A DNA stretch of 49,664 bases from Halobacillus andaensis (lineage in GTDB: Bacteria > Bacillota > Bacilli > Bacillales > Halobacillaceae): positions 1-49,664 of the forward strand of contig NZ_BMEL01000007.1 of assembly GCF_014636475.1 (NCBI RefSeq), written 5' to 3'. Of the stretch, positions 27,380 to 36,547 are shown one piece after another. Under the pieces are notes generated by a model. It did not search any database. It had not been told where the DNA came from and was given only the letters and a program-made list of their open reading frames with translations. The position numbers and the translations under genes are program-made. Position 1 is the stretch's first letter. Each line of letters starts with the position of its first letter.

Positions 27380-28054
27380 TTATTTATCGTCGTTTTCGTT
27401 ATTTTCCTCGTTATCACCAGATTCAGCGCCTTCTTCATCGGCATCTTCACCGACACGCTCAGGTTCAGCATCTGCATTCTCCAAGTCTGGCTCTTCCGGC
27501 ATTTCTTCCGGCGGAGTGACAGAAACGATGGTCGTGTTTTCATCTTCCGTAATCTCATACTTGCGAGATTCCTTTAGATCACCAACCATAACGGCGTCTC
27601 CAATGTTTAACTCAGAAACATCTACAACGATTTCTTCAGGAATGTCACCCGGTTTCGCACGAATAGCTAAATCATATAACGGCTGTTGTACAACGCCGCC
27701 TTCTTTAGCTCCTGCTGCTTCACCTTCCAGGCGTACTGGAACTTCTACATCCATCTCTTCGGACATGTTAACAATATAGAAGTCAGCATGAATAAGCTCG
27801 TCCTTTAACGGATCAATTTGATATTCATGAAGCATAACATTGACTGTTGATCCTTCATCAATATCTAGTGAAATAATTGCGTTTTTACCTTCGTCACGTA
27901 CTGTCTTTAACAGTTCGAGGCTGTTAACTGCAACGTTTACAGGTTCTTTATCTTTACCATATACAACACCAGGAACGTTTCCTTCGTGTCGTAGTTCACG
28001 TGTCACTGATTGTTTTAGATCTTTTCTTTGATTTGCTTTTAATGTAATTGCCAA
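27380..28054 (-). CDS. ctc: Ribosomal protein L25/general stress protein Ctc
   Basis: 5S-rRNA-binding ribosomal protein of the TL5/Ctc type: N-terminal L25 domain (about 1-92), C-terminal beta domain (about 95-180), then a tail of about 40 residues that is almost all E, D, N and A (ending NEENNENDDK). In B. subtilis the protein is about 20 residues shorter from memory and is a sigma-B-induced stress protein. The acidic extension suggests adaptation to high internal salt. A sigma-B-like promoter lies just upstream; read-through from prs is also possible. Confidence 0.94.
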   Translation of the reverse strand: MAITLKANQRKDLKQSVTRELRHEGNVPGVVYGKDKEPVNVAVNSLELLKTVRDEGKNAIISLDIDEGSTVNVMLHEYQIDPLKDELIHADFYIVNMSEEMDVEVPVRLEGEAAGAKEGGVVQQPLYDLAIRAKPGDIPEEIVVDVSELNIGDAVMVGDLKESRKYEITEDENTTIVSVTPPEEMPEEPDLENADAEPERVGEDADEEGAESGDNEENNENDDK

Positions 28055-28094
28055 AATAATCTCCTCCAGTTAATTAACCATTCATTATATTCAG

Positions 28095-28120
28095 GTTCCC
28101 TTTTCTAACAGAAGTTAAAC
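28095..28120 (-). promoter_or_regulatory. ctc promoter (sigma-B)
   Basis: Minus strand GTTTAA (28120-28115), 14-nt spacer, GGGAAC (28100-28095), against the sigma-B pattern GTTTAA-N12/15-GGGWAW: one mismatch. ctc is the classic sigma-B gene of B. subtilis. Confidence 0.7.
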
Positions 28121-28143
28121 ATTTTTCATTACAAAAGTCGTTC

Positions 28144-29097
28144 TTAATCAAACAAGATGCTTACAGATTGTCGCTCATGCACACGGATAATCGCCTCACT
28201 AATAAGCGGGGCAACGGAGAGTTGTGTGATGTTATCGATAGTTTTTTCTTCTCCAAGTGGAATTGTATTCGTTACAACTAACTCTTTGATCTTAGAATTT
28301 TCAATTCGCTCCAGTGCAGGACCTGAAAGAACAGGGTGTGTACAACAAGCATACACGTTCTTTGCTCCATTTTCCACTAGAGCATTGGCTGCGAGCGTAA
28401 TCGTTCCCGCTGTATCAATAATATCATCAATCATAATGGCCGTTTTCCCTTCAACGTTACCTACGATATTCATAACCTCGGCTACGTTAGGCTTAGGACG
28501 GCGCTTATCAATGATGGCAATTGGAGCCTTTAAGCGGTCAGCCATCTTACGGGCTCTCGTTACACCACCGTGGTCTGGTGAAACGATGACCACATCATCG
28601 AAGTTTTTCGATTTGAAGTAATCGGATAAGATTGGCACACCTACAAGGTGGTCAATTGGCATATCGAAAAATCCTTGAATTTGTGGTGCATGCAGATCCA
28701 GCATAATCACTCGGGACGCTCCAGCCGTTTCAAGCAAGTTAGCGATAAGTTTCGCTGTAATAGGCTCCCTCGCTCTTGCTTTTCGATCCTGTCTTGCATA
28801 TCCGTAATAAGGCATAACAATATTAATCGACCTTGCAGACGCACGTTTTAACGCATCAATCATAATTAACAGTTCCATAATATGTTGATTGACCGGAGCA
28901 CATGTCGATTGCACGACATAAACGTCACATCCACGAATACTTTCATCGATATTAATCTGAATTTCCCCATCACTGAAGCTAGTGACTGTACACTTCCCTA
29001 ATTCTGTCCCGATATTCTCAGCAATTTCTTTAGCAAGCTCAGGGTTTGAGTTAAGAGAGAATACCTTTAATGCTGAATCCTTATATCCAGTTGCCAT
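28144..29097 (-). CDS. prs: Ribose-phosphate pyrophosphokinase
   Basis: Makes PRPP from ribose-5-phosphate and ATP for nucleotide, His and Trp synthesis. The PRPP site [10 protein letters not shown], the flexible-loop signature [14 protein letters not shown] and the ATP-binding region SDGEIQINI are present. The frame is open to 29232 inside glmU, but GGAGG precedes the ATG at 29097 by 10 nt, giving 317 residues, equal to the B. subtilis protein as I recall. It starts 16 bp behind glmU, in one operon. Confidence 0.97.
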   Translation of the reverse strand: MATGYKDSALKVFSLNSNPELAKEIAENIGTELGKCTVTSFSDGEIQINIDESIRGCDVYVVQSTCAPVNQHIMELLIMIDALKRASARSINIVMPYYGYARQDRKARAREPITAKLIANLLETAGASRVIMLDLHAPQIQGFFDMPIDHLVGVPILSDYFKSKNFDDVVIVSPDHGGVTRARKMADRLKAPIAIIDKRRPKPNVAEVMNIVGNVEGKTAIMIDDIIDTAGTITLAANALVENGAKNVYACCTHPVLSGPALERIENSKIKELVVTNTIPLGEEKTIDNITQLSVAPLISEAIIRVHERQSVSILFD

Positions 29098-29113
29098 GGA
29101 TTTGAACCCTCCG

Positions 29114-30490
29114 TTAGTCTTTTTTATTCTGGAATTTAGTAGCATAGCCTTCTTTATTCGTTTGACGAGACCTGGCAATGGACAAAGCCTCCGCAGGTAC
29201 GTCTTGATTAATCGTAGATCCCGCTGCAACATATGCTCCTTTGCCTACAGTGACCGGAGCCACCAAGTTTGAGTTACATCCAATAAAGGCATCATCTTCG
29301 ATTGTCGTCAAGAATTTATTATGGCCGTCGTAGTTCACTGTTATTGTACCACACCCAATGTTCACTCCGGTGCCTACATTAGCGTCGCCAATGTAGCTTA
29401 AGTGAGAGGCTTTACTTCCGTCGCCGAATCCAGCTTTTTTCACTTCTACAAAGTTACCGATCTTCACGTCATTTCCTAAGTCAGAGTCTGGGCGAATGTG
29501 AGCAAATGGTCCGATTTGAACACGAGCTCCAATTTTGCTGTTCGTAGCTACACTTTGTTTAATGACCGTTGCTTCTCCAACATTACATTGGGTGATGTTC
29601 GAGTGCGGCCCTATGATGGCATCGTCTTCAATGTAACTGTCTCCATCAATGATAGAACCAGGATACACGGTCACATCTTGACCAAATGTGACGTCAGGAC
29701 CAATATAAGTATTCTCTGGATCAATGATCGATACACCGTTACGCATATGCGTTTCGTTAATACGCTGTTTCATCATTTTCTCAGCTTGTGACAACGCTAC
29801 ACGGTCATTTACCCCTAAGGATTCTGAAAAATCCGTTGTCTGATAGGCGCTGATGACCTCGCCTTGACTTTGAAGAATTTGAATGACGTCCGGAAGGTAG
29901 TATTCCCCTTGAGCGTTATCATTAGACACATTTTGAAGTGATTCAAAAAGCTCCTTGTTATCAAAGCAATACGTTCCTGTGTTAATTTCCTGAACGGCTT
30001 GCTCATCTTCAGAAGCATCTTTTTGCTCAACAATACGCTCCACTTGTCCATTGCCACCGCGAATAATACGGCCGTATCCTGTTGGATCTTCAGCATGAGC
30101 GGTTAATATCGTTGCCTTCGCTCCAGTTTCAATGTGATGATTCATCATATTTTGCAGTGTTTCCTTTGTTAGTAAAGGAGTGTCACCGCAAGCAACGATC
30201 GTTACACCTTCTTTATTTGCCAAAATGTCTTCTGCTTGTTGAACCGCATGGCCCGTACCAAGCTGTTCTTTTTGAACGACATAGTGACTCTTATCACCAA
30301 GCTGATCCTGGACTTTTTCAGCGCCAAAACCTACAACACTAATTAATTCATCTAATTCAAGCTTATTTAATTGATCAACCACATGTTGAACCATTGGTTT
30401 ACCGCAAACAGGGTGCAAAACCTTGTATAGTTTTGACTTCATTCGCGTTCCTTGGCCAGCGGCTAATACAACTGCATATTTTTGGGTCAT
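29114..30490 (-). CDS. glmU: Bifunctional GlcNAc-1-P uridyltransferase / GlcN-1-P acetyltransferase
   Basis: Makes UDP-GlcNAc for peptidoglycan and teichoic acids. Residues 1 to about 230 are the nucleotidyltransferase ([18 protein letters not shown]), and from about 250 there is a left-handed beta helix of hexapeptide repeats with acetyltransferase residues ([26 protein letters not shown]). 458 residues. First gene of glmU-prs, with its own sigma-A promoter after the spoVG terminator. Confidence 0.97.
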   Translation of the reverse strand: MTQKYAVVLAAGQGTRMKSKLYKVLHPVCGKPMVQHVVDQLNKLELDELISVVGFGAEKVQDQLGDKSHYVVQKEQLGTGHAVQQAEDILANKEGVTIVACGDTPLLTKETLQNMMNHHIETGAKATILTAHAEDPTGYGRIIRGGNGQVERIVEQKDASEDEQAVQEINTGTYCFDNKELFESLQNVSNDNAQGEYYLPDVIQILQSQGEVISAYQTTDFSESLGVNDRVALSQAEKMMKQRINETHMRNGVSIIDPENTYIGPDVTFGQDVTVYPGSIIDGDSYIEDDAIIGPHSNITQCNVGEATVIKQSVATNSKIGARVQIGPFAHIRPDSDLGNDVKIGNFVEVKKAGFGDGSKASHLSYIGDANVGTGVNIGCGTITVNYDGHNKFLTTIEDDAFIGCNSNLVAPVTVGKGAYVAAGSTINQDVPAEALSIARSRQTNKEGYATKFQNKKD

Positions 30491-30522
30491 GAAGCAACCT
30501 CCATCCTATTTATCCACTATGA

Positions 30523-30551
30523 ATAATATCTTAAAATAGGCGCAATTTCAA
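30523..30551 (-). promoter_or_regulatory. glmU promoter (sigma-A)
   Basis: Minus strand TTGAAA (30551-30546), 17-nt spacer, TATTAT (30528-30523), 32 bp before glmU. Confidence 0.7.
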
Positions 30552-30612
30552 CAAACATCCCTTTAAAAGCAAGTAGTCACGAATTCTTACGCCTCACGTC
30601 CTTTATGTATAC

Positions 30613-30652
30613 AAAAAAAGAAGCCAGACCCCCCCTTGAAGGTCAGACTTCT
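30613..30652 (-). terminator. spoVG terminator
   Basis: Arms AGAAGYCNGACC-like on both sides (AGAAGTCTGACC with GGTCTGGCTTCT on the minus strand) followed by TTTTTTTG. It lies behind spoVG. Confidence 0.85.
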
Positions 30653-30665
30653 ATTTGACAAGCGG

Positions 30666-30962
30666 TTACGAAGCGCCTGCTTCTTCATATTCAACTTCTG
30701 ATTCCGTTTCCCCTACTTTATGGTACTCTTCAAGAACAGCATCTTGAATCTTACCTCGCGTTCCCGAATTGATCGGGTGTGCAATATCACGGAATTCCCC
30801 ATCAGGAGTACGCTTACTTGGCATGGCTACAAATAGGCCATTGTTGCCATCAATCACCCTAATGTCATGGACAACAAACTCCTGATCCAAGGTAATAGAA
30901 GCAATTGCTCGCATTCTTCCTTCGGTATTTACGCGTCGCAGTCTTACGTCAGTTACTTCCAT
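30666..30962 (-). CDS. spoVG: Septation and stage V sporulation regulator SpoVG
   Basis: Small conserved nucleic-acid-binding regulator affecting asymmetric septation and cortex formation. The start [20 protein letters not shown], then [20 protein letters not shown] and [20 protein letters not shown], is the family signature. 98 residues, normal. A near-perfect sigma-H promoter lies upstream. In B. subtilis yabJ sits between purR and spoVG; it is absent here. Confidence 0.97.
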   Translation of the reverse strand: MEVTDVRLRRVNTEGRMRAIASITLDQEFVVHDIRVIDGNNGLFVAMPSKRTPDGEFRDIAHPINSGTRGKIQDAVLEEYHKVGETESEVEYEEAGAS

Positions 30963-31003
30963 TAAAGTTCACCACCTTTTCCCAAAAAGAACTTACTAAA
31001 TAA

Positions 31004-31030
31004 ATTCCACAAACCACCAAAAATTCCTGC
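31004..31030 (-). promoter_or_regulatory. spoVG promoter (sigma-H)
   Basis: Minus strand GCAGGAATT (31030-31022), 11-nt spacer, GTGGAAT (31010-31004): full match to RNAGGAWWW-N11/12-RNNGAAT. An AT-rich stretch (31031-31075) lies just upstream, as in the B. subtilis promoter where AbrB binds; AbrB binding here is inference. Confidence 0.87.
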
Positions 31031-31091
31031 TTAATTTCCAAAAAAAATTAGCGATCAATAATTTTGAAGTTTTATAAGACTTTAGACACAC

Positions 31092-31131
31092 AAAAAGAAA
31101 GCCTTTACACCAACGGTTCACGGCTTTCTTT
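31092..31131 (-). terminator. purR terminator
   Basis: Arms AAGAAAGCC and GGCTTTCTT around an 18-nt loop; T-run on the minus strand. Ends ispE-purR before spoVG. Confidence 0.8.
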
Positions 31132-31155
31132 ACTGGTAGAAATTTTTTAAATTTT

Positions 31156-31977
31156 TTATTCCGTTTGCTTTAGGAAGTTCCCCGGATGCACTTCAATCTT
31201 TGATTTCCGGTCATCCACATTCATGATTTGAACGAGGGATACATGATCATCAATGACACGGTCTTCTTCTTCATCTTCTGCTTCAGCTAAAACACCAATC
31301 CCCGCAACTTCAGCATTGAATTCTTTAAGGAGGCTCTTCATCCCATTAATGGTGCCCCCGGCTTTCATAAAATCATCTATAATACAAACTTTGGACCCTT
31401 CCCTTAAAGACCGTTTAGTCAGGACCATGGTTTGAATTTTTCTTGTTGAACCAGACACATAATTAATACTCACCGTTGATCCCTCTGTCACCTTTGGATC
31501 ACGTCTCACAATGACGACTGGAACGTTTAGATAAGAGGCCACTGCGTAAGCAAGAGGAATCCCTTTTGTTGCTACTGTCATTACCGCATCAATTTCTCTG
31601 TCGGCAAAAGCAGAAGCTAACAAACGACCAATATTCCTAATGGTATCCGGTTCACCAAGTAAATCGCTCATAAATAAATACCCGCCTGGGAGAAGCCTTT
31701 CTGGATCTTCCAATCGACGGCATAATTCAAGGACGAATTGTTCGCTGTAGCTTGTAGAAAACGCAGGAATATACTTCACGCCACCTGCTGCACCAGAGAC
31801 GGTTTCTAAATATCCAATCCCTTCTTGCTGGAATATTTTGTTCACAATCCCTAAATCTTCACTAATGGAAGACTTAGCGGCTTTATAATTCTCCGATAAG
31901 AAAGGCAAAGAAATTAATTCCCGAGGCCGGTCGAGCACATAATGGGTCATAGCAACTAATCGTTCACTTCTTTTCAT
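31156..31977 (-). CDS. purR: Purine operon repressor PurR
   Basis: Represses purine genes; PRPP releases it from DNA. N-terminal winged helix (about 1-74; KRSERLVAMTHYVLDRPREL) and C-terminal phosphoribosyltransferase-like domain with PRPP motif CIIDDFMKAGGTINGM. 273 residues, normal. Two inverted PurBox-like sequences lie in the short gap before it, overlapping the end of ispE, suggesting autoregulation as reported in B. subtilis. Confidence 0.96.
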   Translation of the reverse strand: MKRSERLVAMTHYVLDRPRELISLPFLSENYKAAKSSISEDLGIVNKIFQQEGIGYLETVSGAAGGVKYIPAFSTSYSEQFVLELCRRLEDPERLLPGGYLFMSDLLGEPDTIRNIGRLLASAFADREIDAVMTVATKGIPLAYAVASYLNVPVVIVRRDPKVTEGSTVSINYVSGSTRKIQTMVLTKRSLREGSKVCIIDDFMKAGGTINGMKSLLKEFNAEVAGIGVLAEAEDEEEDRVIDDHVSLVQIMNVDDRKSKIEVHPGNFLKQTE

Positions 31978-31992
31978 AAAAAAGACACCCCA

Positions 31993-32036
31993 AAATCCGA
32001 ATATTATTAATAAATATATCAGATTCGTACGGATTT
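31993..32036. promoter_or_regulatory. Inverted PurBox pair upstream of purR
   Basis: Plus strand 31993-32005 AAATCCGAATATT matches the PurBox AWWWCCGAACWWT at 12 of 13 positions. The opposite-strand box at 32036-32024, AAATCCGTACGAA, matches less well. The boxes are inverted and 18 nt apart, close to the 16-17 nt known for PurR sites. Confidence 0.6.
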
Positions 32037-32905
32037 TAGCAAGTGGTTTCTCGATTTCCTAACATTCTCACAATATGCACTTCCGGACAAAAGCCTTTTA
32101 ACGAATTATAAATCCGATGAACTCTTGCGTCTTGAGCGACGAGAGCAAATACTGTAGGACCACTGCCACTCATTAATACAGCGTCAGCTCCAGCCTCGCT
32201 CATTTTTTCTTTTATTTGGTTTACTTCCGGATGAAGTTTAGTGGTAACCCCTTCTAATGTGTTGGCTACGTGCGTACAAATGCCTGCAAAGTCTTTTTCT
32301 TCTAACGCTTTAATCATAGCTTGTGTATCAGGGTGCTCCGCTTGCTTAATGTTCAACTTTTGATAAACCGTTTGTGTGGAAACCCCGATCGCCGGCTTAG
32401 CTAAAACGACCCAGCAAGGTGGTGGAGAAGGTAAATGCGTAATTTTTTCTCCTCGTCCTTTTGCCAACGCCGTTCCTCCATATACGCAAAACGATACATC
32501 AGAGCCTATTTCAGCCCCTAATTCAGCAAGCTCATCTATGTCAGCTTCAAGACCCCACAATTTATTAACTCCGCGAAGTACTGCAGCTGCATCACTACTT
32601 CCTCCAGCTAATCCAGCCGCTACGGGTATGTTTTTCTCAATAAAGATTCTTACTCCTTGCTTTACTTGGAAGTGTTCTTTCATCAGCTTAGCCGCTCTGT
32701 ATGCTAAATTACGTTCATCATTAGGTACAAATCGGCTTTCAGAAACAACTTTAATTTTGTCCTGATCTAACAGTGTTAATTCAATGCGGTCGGCAAGATC
32801 GACAGTAGTCATTACCATTTCCACTTCATGGAATCCATCATTTCTTTTATGTAACACATCAAGTGACAAATTAATTTTGGCCGGTGCCTTCTCTAAAACA
32901 ACCAC
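32036..32905 (-). CDS. ispE: 4-diphosphocytidyl-2-C-methyl-D-erythritol kinase
   Basis: GHMP kinase of the non-mevalonate isoprenoid pathway. Substrate region [13 protein letters not shown] at the N-terminus, ATP loop [15 protein letters not shown] in the middle and [11 protein letters not shown] near the end. The frame is open to 32941, but GGGGG lies 7 nt before GTG 32905, giving 289 residues, the length I recall for the B. subtilis enzyme. Upstream of purR with 58 bp between. Confidence 0.95.
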   Translation of the reverse strand: MVVLEKAPAKINLSLDVLHKRNDGFHEVEMVMTTVDLADRIELTLLDQDKIKVVSESRFVPNDERNLAYRAAKLMKEHFQVKQGVRIFIEKNIPVAAGLAGGSSDAAAVLRGVNKLWGLEADIDELAELGAEIGSDVSFCVYGGTALAKGRGEKITHLPSPPPCWVVLAKPAIGVSTQTVYQKLNIKQAEHPDTQAMIKALEEKDFAGICTHVANTLEGVTTKLHPEVNQIKEKMSEAGADAVLMSGSGPTVFALVAQDARVHRIYNSLKGFCPEVHIVRMLGNRETTC

Positions 32906-32949
32906 ACGTACACCCCCTTCTCTCATAATCCCTTTCAGCATTGTACCAC

Positions 32950-32977
32950 ATTATAAATAAAGAGAGGTAGTGCTCAA
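32950..32977 (-). promoter_or_regulatory. Possible ispE promoter (sigma-A)
   Basis: Minus strand TTGAGC (32977-32972), 16-nt spacer, TATAAT (32955-32950), 45 bp before the GTG start. The -35 lies inside GTGCTCAATGG (plus strand), a motif that recurs beside the hairpin element at 33036. Confidence 0.55.
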
Positions 32978-33035
32978 TGGGACCAGTCGAAATGAGTGTT
33001 TATTATTTTCTCTCTTCCTATGGTGTGTGCTCAAT

Positions 33036-33101
33036 GGTACCAGGTACCGGAAAGCTAAATGTGACTCAAGAAGCAAAATATGTATTCCGGTACCTGGTAC
33101 C
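33036..33101. repeat. Palindrome-armed hairpin element, copy A
   Basis: Perfect 17-bp inverted repeat: GGTACCAGGTACCGGAA (33036-33052) and its complement (33085-33101) around a 32-nt loop. Each arm holds two GGTACC palindromes. The loop is similar to that of copy B (both start AGYTAAATRT and end ATATGTA or similar). No T-tract, so it is not a standard terminator. A partial motif GTGCTCAATGGGACCAG lies 57 bp before the matching GTGCTCAATGGTACCAG. Confidence 0.85.
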
Positions 33102-33138
33102 TCGTTATACTCTCTTTAGTTAAATACAGTTAAACACC

Positions 33139-33178
33139 AGCAGCCCAGCGAAAGGTTTTTCGCTGGGCTGCTTTTTTT
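33139..33178. terminator. Hairpin behind sspF
   Basis: Arms AGCAGCCCAGCG and CGCTGGGCTGCT. The T7 run is on the plus strand and overlaps the sspF stop; on the minus strand, in the direction of sspF, the tail is only GGTGTTTAAC. It may stop read-through in both directions, better on the plus strand. Confidence 0.6.
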
Positions 33179-33353
33179 ACTGCTGATCTTTCATCATTTG
33201 CTCTTCAGCCATCTGAATAGCACGCTTCACCATATTTCCGGCATCACGAGTCGTAATACCGCCCCATCCATCTTTCTGAACTTTGTCGTAAAACCCAAGT
33301 TCTTTTGCGATTTCTTCTTTCAACGAATCGGACATCATACTTCTACGTCCCAT
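33177..33353 (-). CDS. sspF: Small acid-soluble spore protein SspF (alpha/beta-type related)
   Basis: 58 residues: starts [20 protein letters not shown], then [20 protein letters not shown] and ends EEQMMKDQQ. This matches SspF of B. subtilis over its length; the [19 protein letters not shown] type core is the DNA-binding SASP signature of this branch. AAAGGAG lies 9 nt before the ATG. Likely a forespore protein under sigma-G (CATACTA upstream). It lies between veg and ispE, as in B. subtilis, but is flanked by two copies of a hairpin repeat. Confidence 0.93.
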   Translation of the reverse strand: MGRRSMMSDSLKEEIAKELGFYDKVQKDGWGGITTRDAGNMVKRAIQMAEEQMMKDQQ

Positions 33354-33394
33354 CGCCTTCAGCTCCTTTCGCCATCACTTAGCTACGACAAGGT

Positions 33395-33423
33395 TAGTAT
33401 GTGCAGGGATTGAGGGTTAATGT
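33395..33423 (-). promoter_or_regulatory. sspF promoter (sigma-G, weak -35)
   Basis: Minus strand CATACTA (33401-33395) fits the sigma-G -10 exactly. At 17 nt upstream ACATT (33423-33419) only partly fits GYATR. The -10 is identical to that of spoVT in this window. Confidence 0.5.
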
Positions 33424-33492
33424 GATGTAGAAAAAGGAAAGAGAGGGAGGTTGGCGCTCACGGTATCTTCTCCATCATTGGTTGGTGCTCAT

Positions 33493-33559
33493 GGTACCAG
33501 GTACCGGAAAGTTAAATATGGTTTAGAAAGCAACTATATGTATTCCGGTACCTGGTACC
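33493..33559. repeat. Palindrome-armed hairpin element, copy B
   Basis: The same 17-bp perfect arms as copy A (33493-33509 and 33543-33559) in the same orientation, around a 33-nt related loop. A degenerate GGCGCTCACGGTA (33453) lies 31 bp before the matching GGTGCTCATGGTA (33484). Copies A and B are direct repeats 457 bp apart with sspF between them. Confidence 0.85.
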
Positions 33560-33615
33560 TCATTTGCTCACTTAATATTAAAAGATGTTATACTGTTTTT
33601 TCTTTTTCTCCCCAA

Positions 33616-33648
33616 GAAAAAAAGCAGCAACCCCGTAGGTTTACTGCT
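33616..33648 (-). terminator. veg terminator
   Basis: Arms AGCAGCAACC and GGTTTACTGCT; T7 run on the minus strand. The upstream arm overlaps the last codons and stop of veg. Confidence 0.82.
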
Positions 33649-33901
33649 CCATAGCCATTGTTGATAGGTCGTCAAAGCTTAGTTCGACTGTCTCTGTGAG
33701 TACATCTGCATAACTATATGATACACGTTCGAAAGCATTTTCGTCTTGGTCTAATTCAACAATAAAAACGGCTGGATATGTCTCAGCAAGAACACCAGAT
33801 CGTTCAATGGTCTTACGGCGTCCACCGTTCGCTTTTAATGTTAAACGTTTTCCAATTTGCCCCTCAAGGGATTGTTTGATTTCTACTAACGTTTTAGCCA
33901 C
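33641..33901 (-). CDS. veg: Veg protein
   Basis: 86 residues from GTG 33901: [20 protein letters not shown], then [20 protein letters not shown] and [18 protein letters not shown], the conserved Veg sequence. In B. subtilis it is highly expressed and linked to biofilm matrix expression and spore outgrowth; the mechanism is not settled. The frame opens at 33934, but AGGTGG lies 6 nt before the GTG. Two strong sigma-A promoters precede it, in keeping with its known high expression. Confidence 0.95.
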   Translation of the reverse strand: MAKTLVEIKQSLEGQIGKRLTLKANGGRRKTIERSGVLAETYPAVFIVELDQDENAFERVSYSYADVLTETVELSFDDLSTMAMEQ

Positions 33902-33924
33902 TATACTCCACCTCACTAATGATA

Positions 33925-33953
33925 AATATATCATTTTCTCCAGACAAAGTCAA
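33925..33953 (-). promoter_or_regulatory. veg proximal promoter (sigma-A)
   Basis: Minus strand TTGACT (33953-33948), 17-nt spacer, TATATT (33930-33925). The predicted leader is under 20 nt. Confidence 0.65.
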
Positions 33954-33965
33954 ATAAAATATATA

Positions 33966-33995
33966 ATTATAACAGTATGCTAAATTCGATGTCAA
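33966..33995 (-). promoter_or_regulatory. veg distal promoter (sigma-A, extended -10)
   Basis: Minus strand TTGACA (33995-33990), 18-nt spacer ending TGT, TATAAT (33971-33966): both hexamers perfect plus a TGn extension. Confidence 0.85.
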
Positions 33996-34097
33996 TACAA
34001 TAGTTCATGGATTGGAGGTTATTTATAAATTTTTATAGTAAATTCTTTTGTCAGTAGACAATCATCGGTATTACCCTTTACACTCAGTCATATTGCG

Positions 34098-34976
34098 TTA
34101 TTTTTCGACATCTTCCGAATAAGGCATTCCAATTCTAAGCAGCCCTCTTGTTTGAAGTCCGCCTAAACCTTTTTCTCCACTAATGGTATTCCGCACAACT
34201 TCCCAAATATTAATATGATCCATAAAAGACGTATAAGCTACACGTGCTGCTACATATACTGGATCAATAGCATGGATGTTGACCCTTGCTGGCGAGCTTG
34301 CAAAATTTGCTCCTGCTTTAATAATGGACTCAAAATGCGATTGACAAGCGCCTGCAAATATTACTAAGTGGTCAAAATGAGGATAGTCTTGCCTTAAGTT
34401 GCGTACCGCTTCCACAAAGTACTTGGAGTTGCGATATGAGTCCAGTTCCCTTACTGAACCTTTTGCTTTTGAATAGGCATCATGGCCTGTTAACACCACG
34501 ATTTCGGGATGAATCTTCTGCACGAGAGCAGGAACCTCAGAAGGCATATTTTTTTCTTGAATGTATTGCCCATGGACTTGAAGACCCAACTGCTCATACA
34601 ATTGAACGCATTTCTTTAGAAATAACGGATCACCGTCAATATGAAGGATTCTTGGGGAGATTTGAAAATAATTCGATTTTTCTTCAAGTTCTTCATACCC
34701 GCCTCCTGCTTCCACCTCCCGCTTTTCCTTAAGAAGGCGGTAGTCTTGACGAAAGAGACGATAAGAACAAGCCTCTTGTTTATTTATATGTGATTTTCTC
34801 TCTTCGTATTCAGATCCTGAGACTTTTTTTAAATCCTCTAAAGGAGCATCTGCTTGAAGACGTATATCTTCACCAATTAATTTAACCATTGAGCCTTCTA
34901 TAGAGAACACTCGAAATAAAACGTCGTGATTATAAGATTTTCTTGTTACTAGGTCTCCAGTTGTTAACACCCGCAT
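34098..34976 (-). CDS. yabG: Sporulation-specific protease YabG
   Basis: Coat-associated protease that trims spore coat proteins (SpoIVA, SafA and others) in B. subtilis. 292 residues, starting MRVLTTGDLVTRKSYNHDVL; conserved HPEIVVLTGHDAY and FAGACQSHFES carry the likely catalytic His and Cys. It resembles the family over full length. A sigma-K promoter lies in the gap behind rsmA, matching its late mother-cell expression. No clear terminator before veg. Confidence 0.94.
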   Translation of the reverse strand: MRVLTTGDLVTRKSYNHDVLFRVFSIEGSMVKLIGEDIRLQADAPLEDLKKVSGSEYEERKSHINKQEACSYRLFRQDYRLLKEKREVEAGGGYEELEEKSNYFQISPRILHIDGDPLFLKKCVQLYEQLGLQVHGQYIQEKNMPSEVPALVQKIHPEIVVLTGHDAYSKAKGSVRELDSYRNSKYFVEAVRNLRQDYPHFDHLVIFAGACQSHFESIIKAGANFASSPARVNIHAIDPVYVAARVAYTSFMDHINIWEVVRNTISGEKGLGGLQTRGLLRIGMPYSEDVEK

Positions 34977-35000
34977 CCCACCTCACAGCAAGCACTACAT

Positions 35001-35026
35001 TAGTCTATGTGGGAGTTCTCTTCCTG

Positions 35027-35027
<1 letters not shown>
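35001..35027 (-). promoter_or_regulatory. yabG promoter (sigma-K)
   Basis: Minus strand AC (35027-35026), 16-nt spacer, CATAGACTA (35009-35001): match to the sigma-K pattern AC-N16-CATANNNTA. The -35 touches the rsmA stop codon. Confidence 0.75.
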
Positions 35028-36452
<1,425 letters not shown>

Positions 36453-36499
36453 TCGTATATCCTCCACAAAACTCATATAATCTTTCATAGCATAGCATA

Positions 36500-36533
36500 G
36501 AAAAAAAGCAGAGGAAACGCCCTTCCTCTGCTT
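36500..36533 (-). terminator. yabE terminator
   Basis: Perfect 11-bp arms AAGCAGAGGAA and TTCCTCTGCTT with a T7 run on the minus strand. Confidence 0.88.
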
Positions 36534-36547
36534 ACGTATGGTTAACT

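Noticed and set aside
33036-33101. Terminator reading of the GGTACC hairpin
   Set aside because: No T-tract on either strand, long loop, and a second copy elsewhere; treated as a repeat element.
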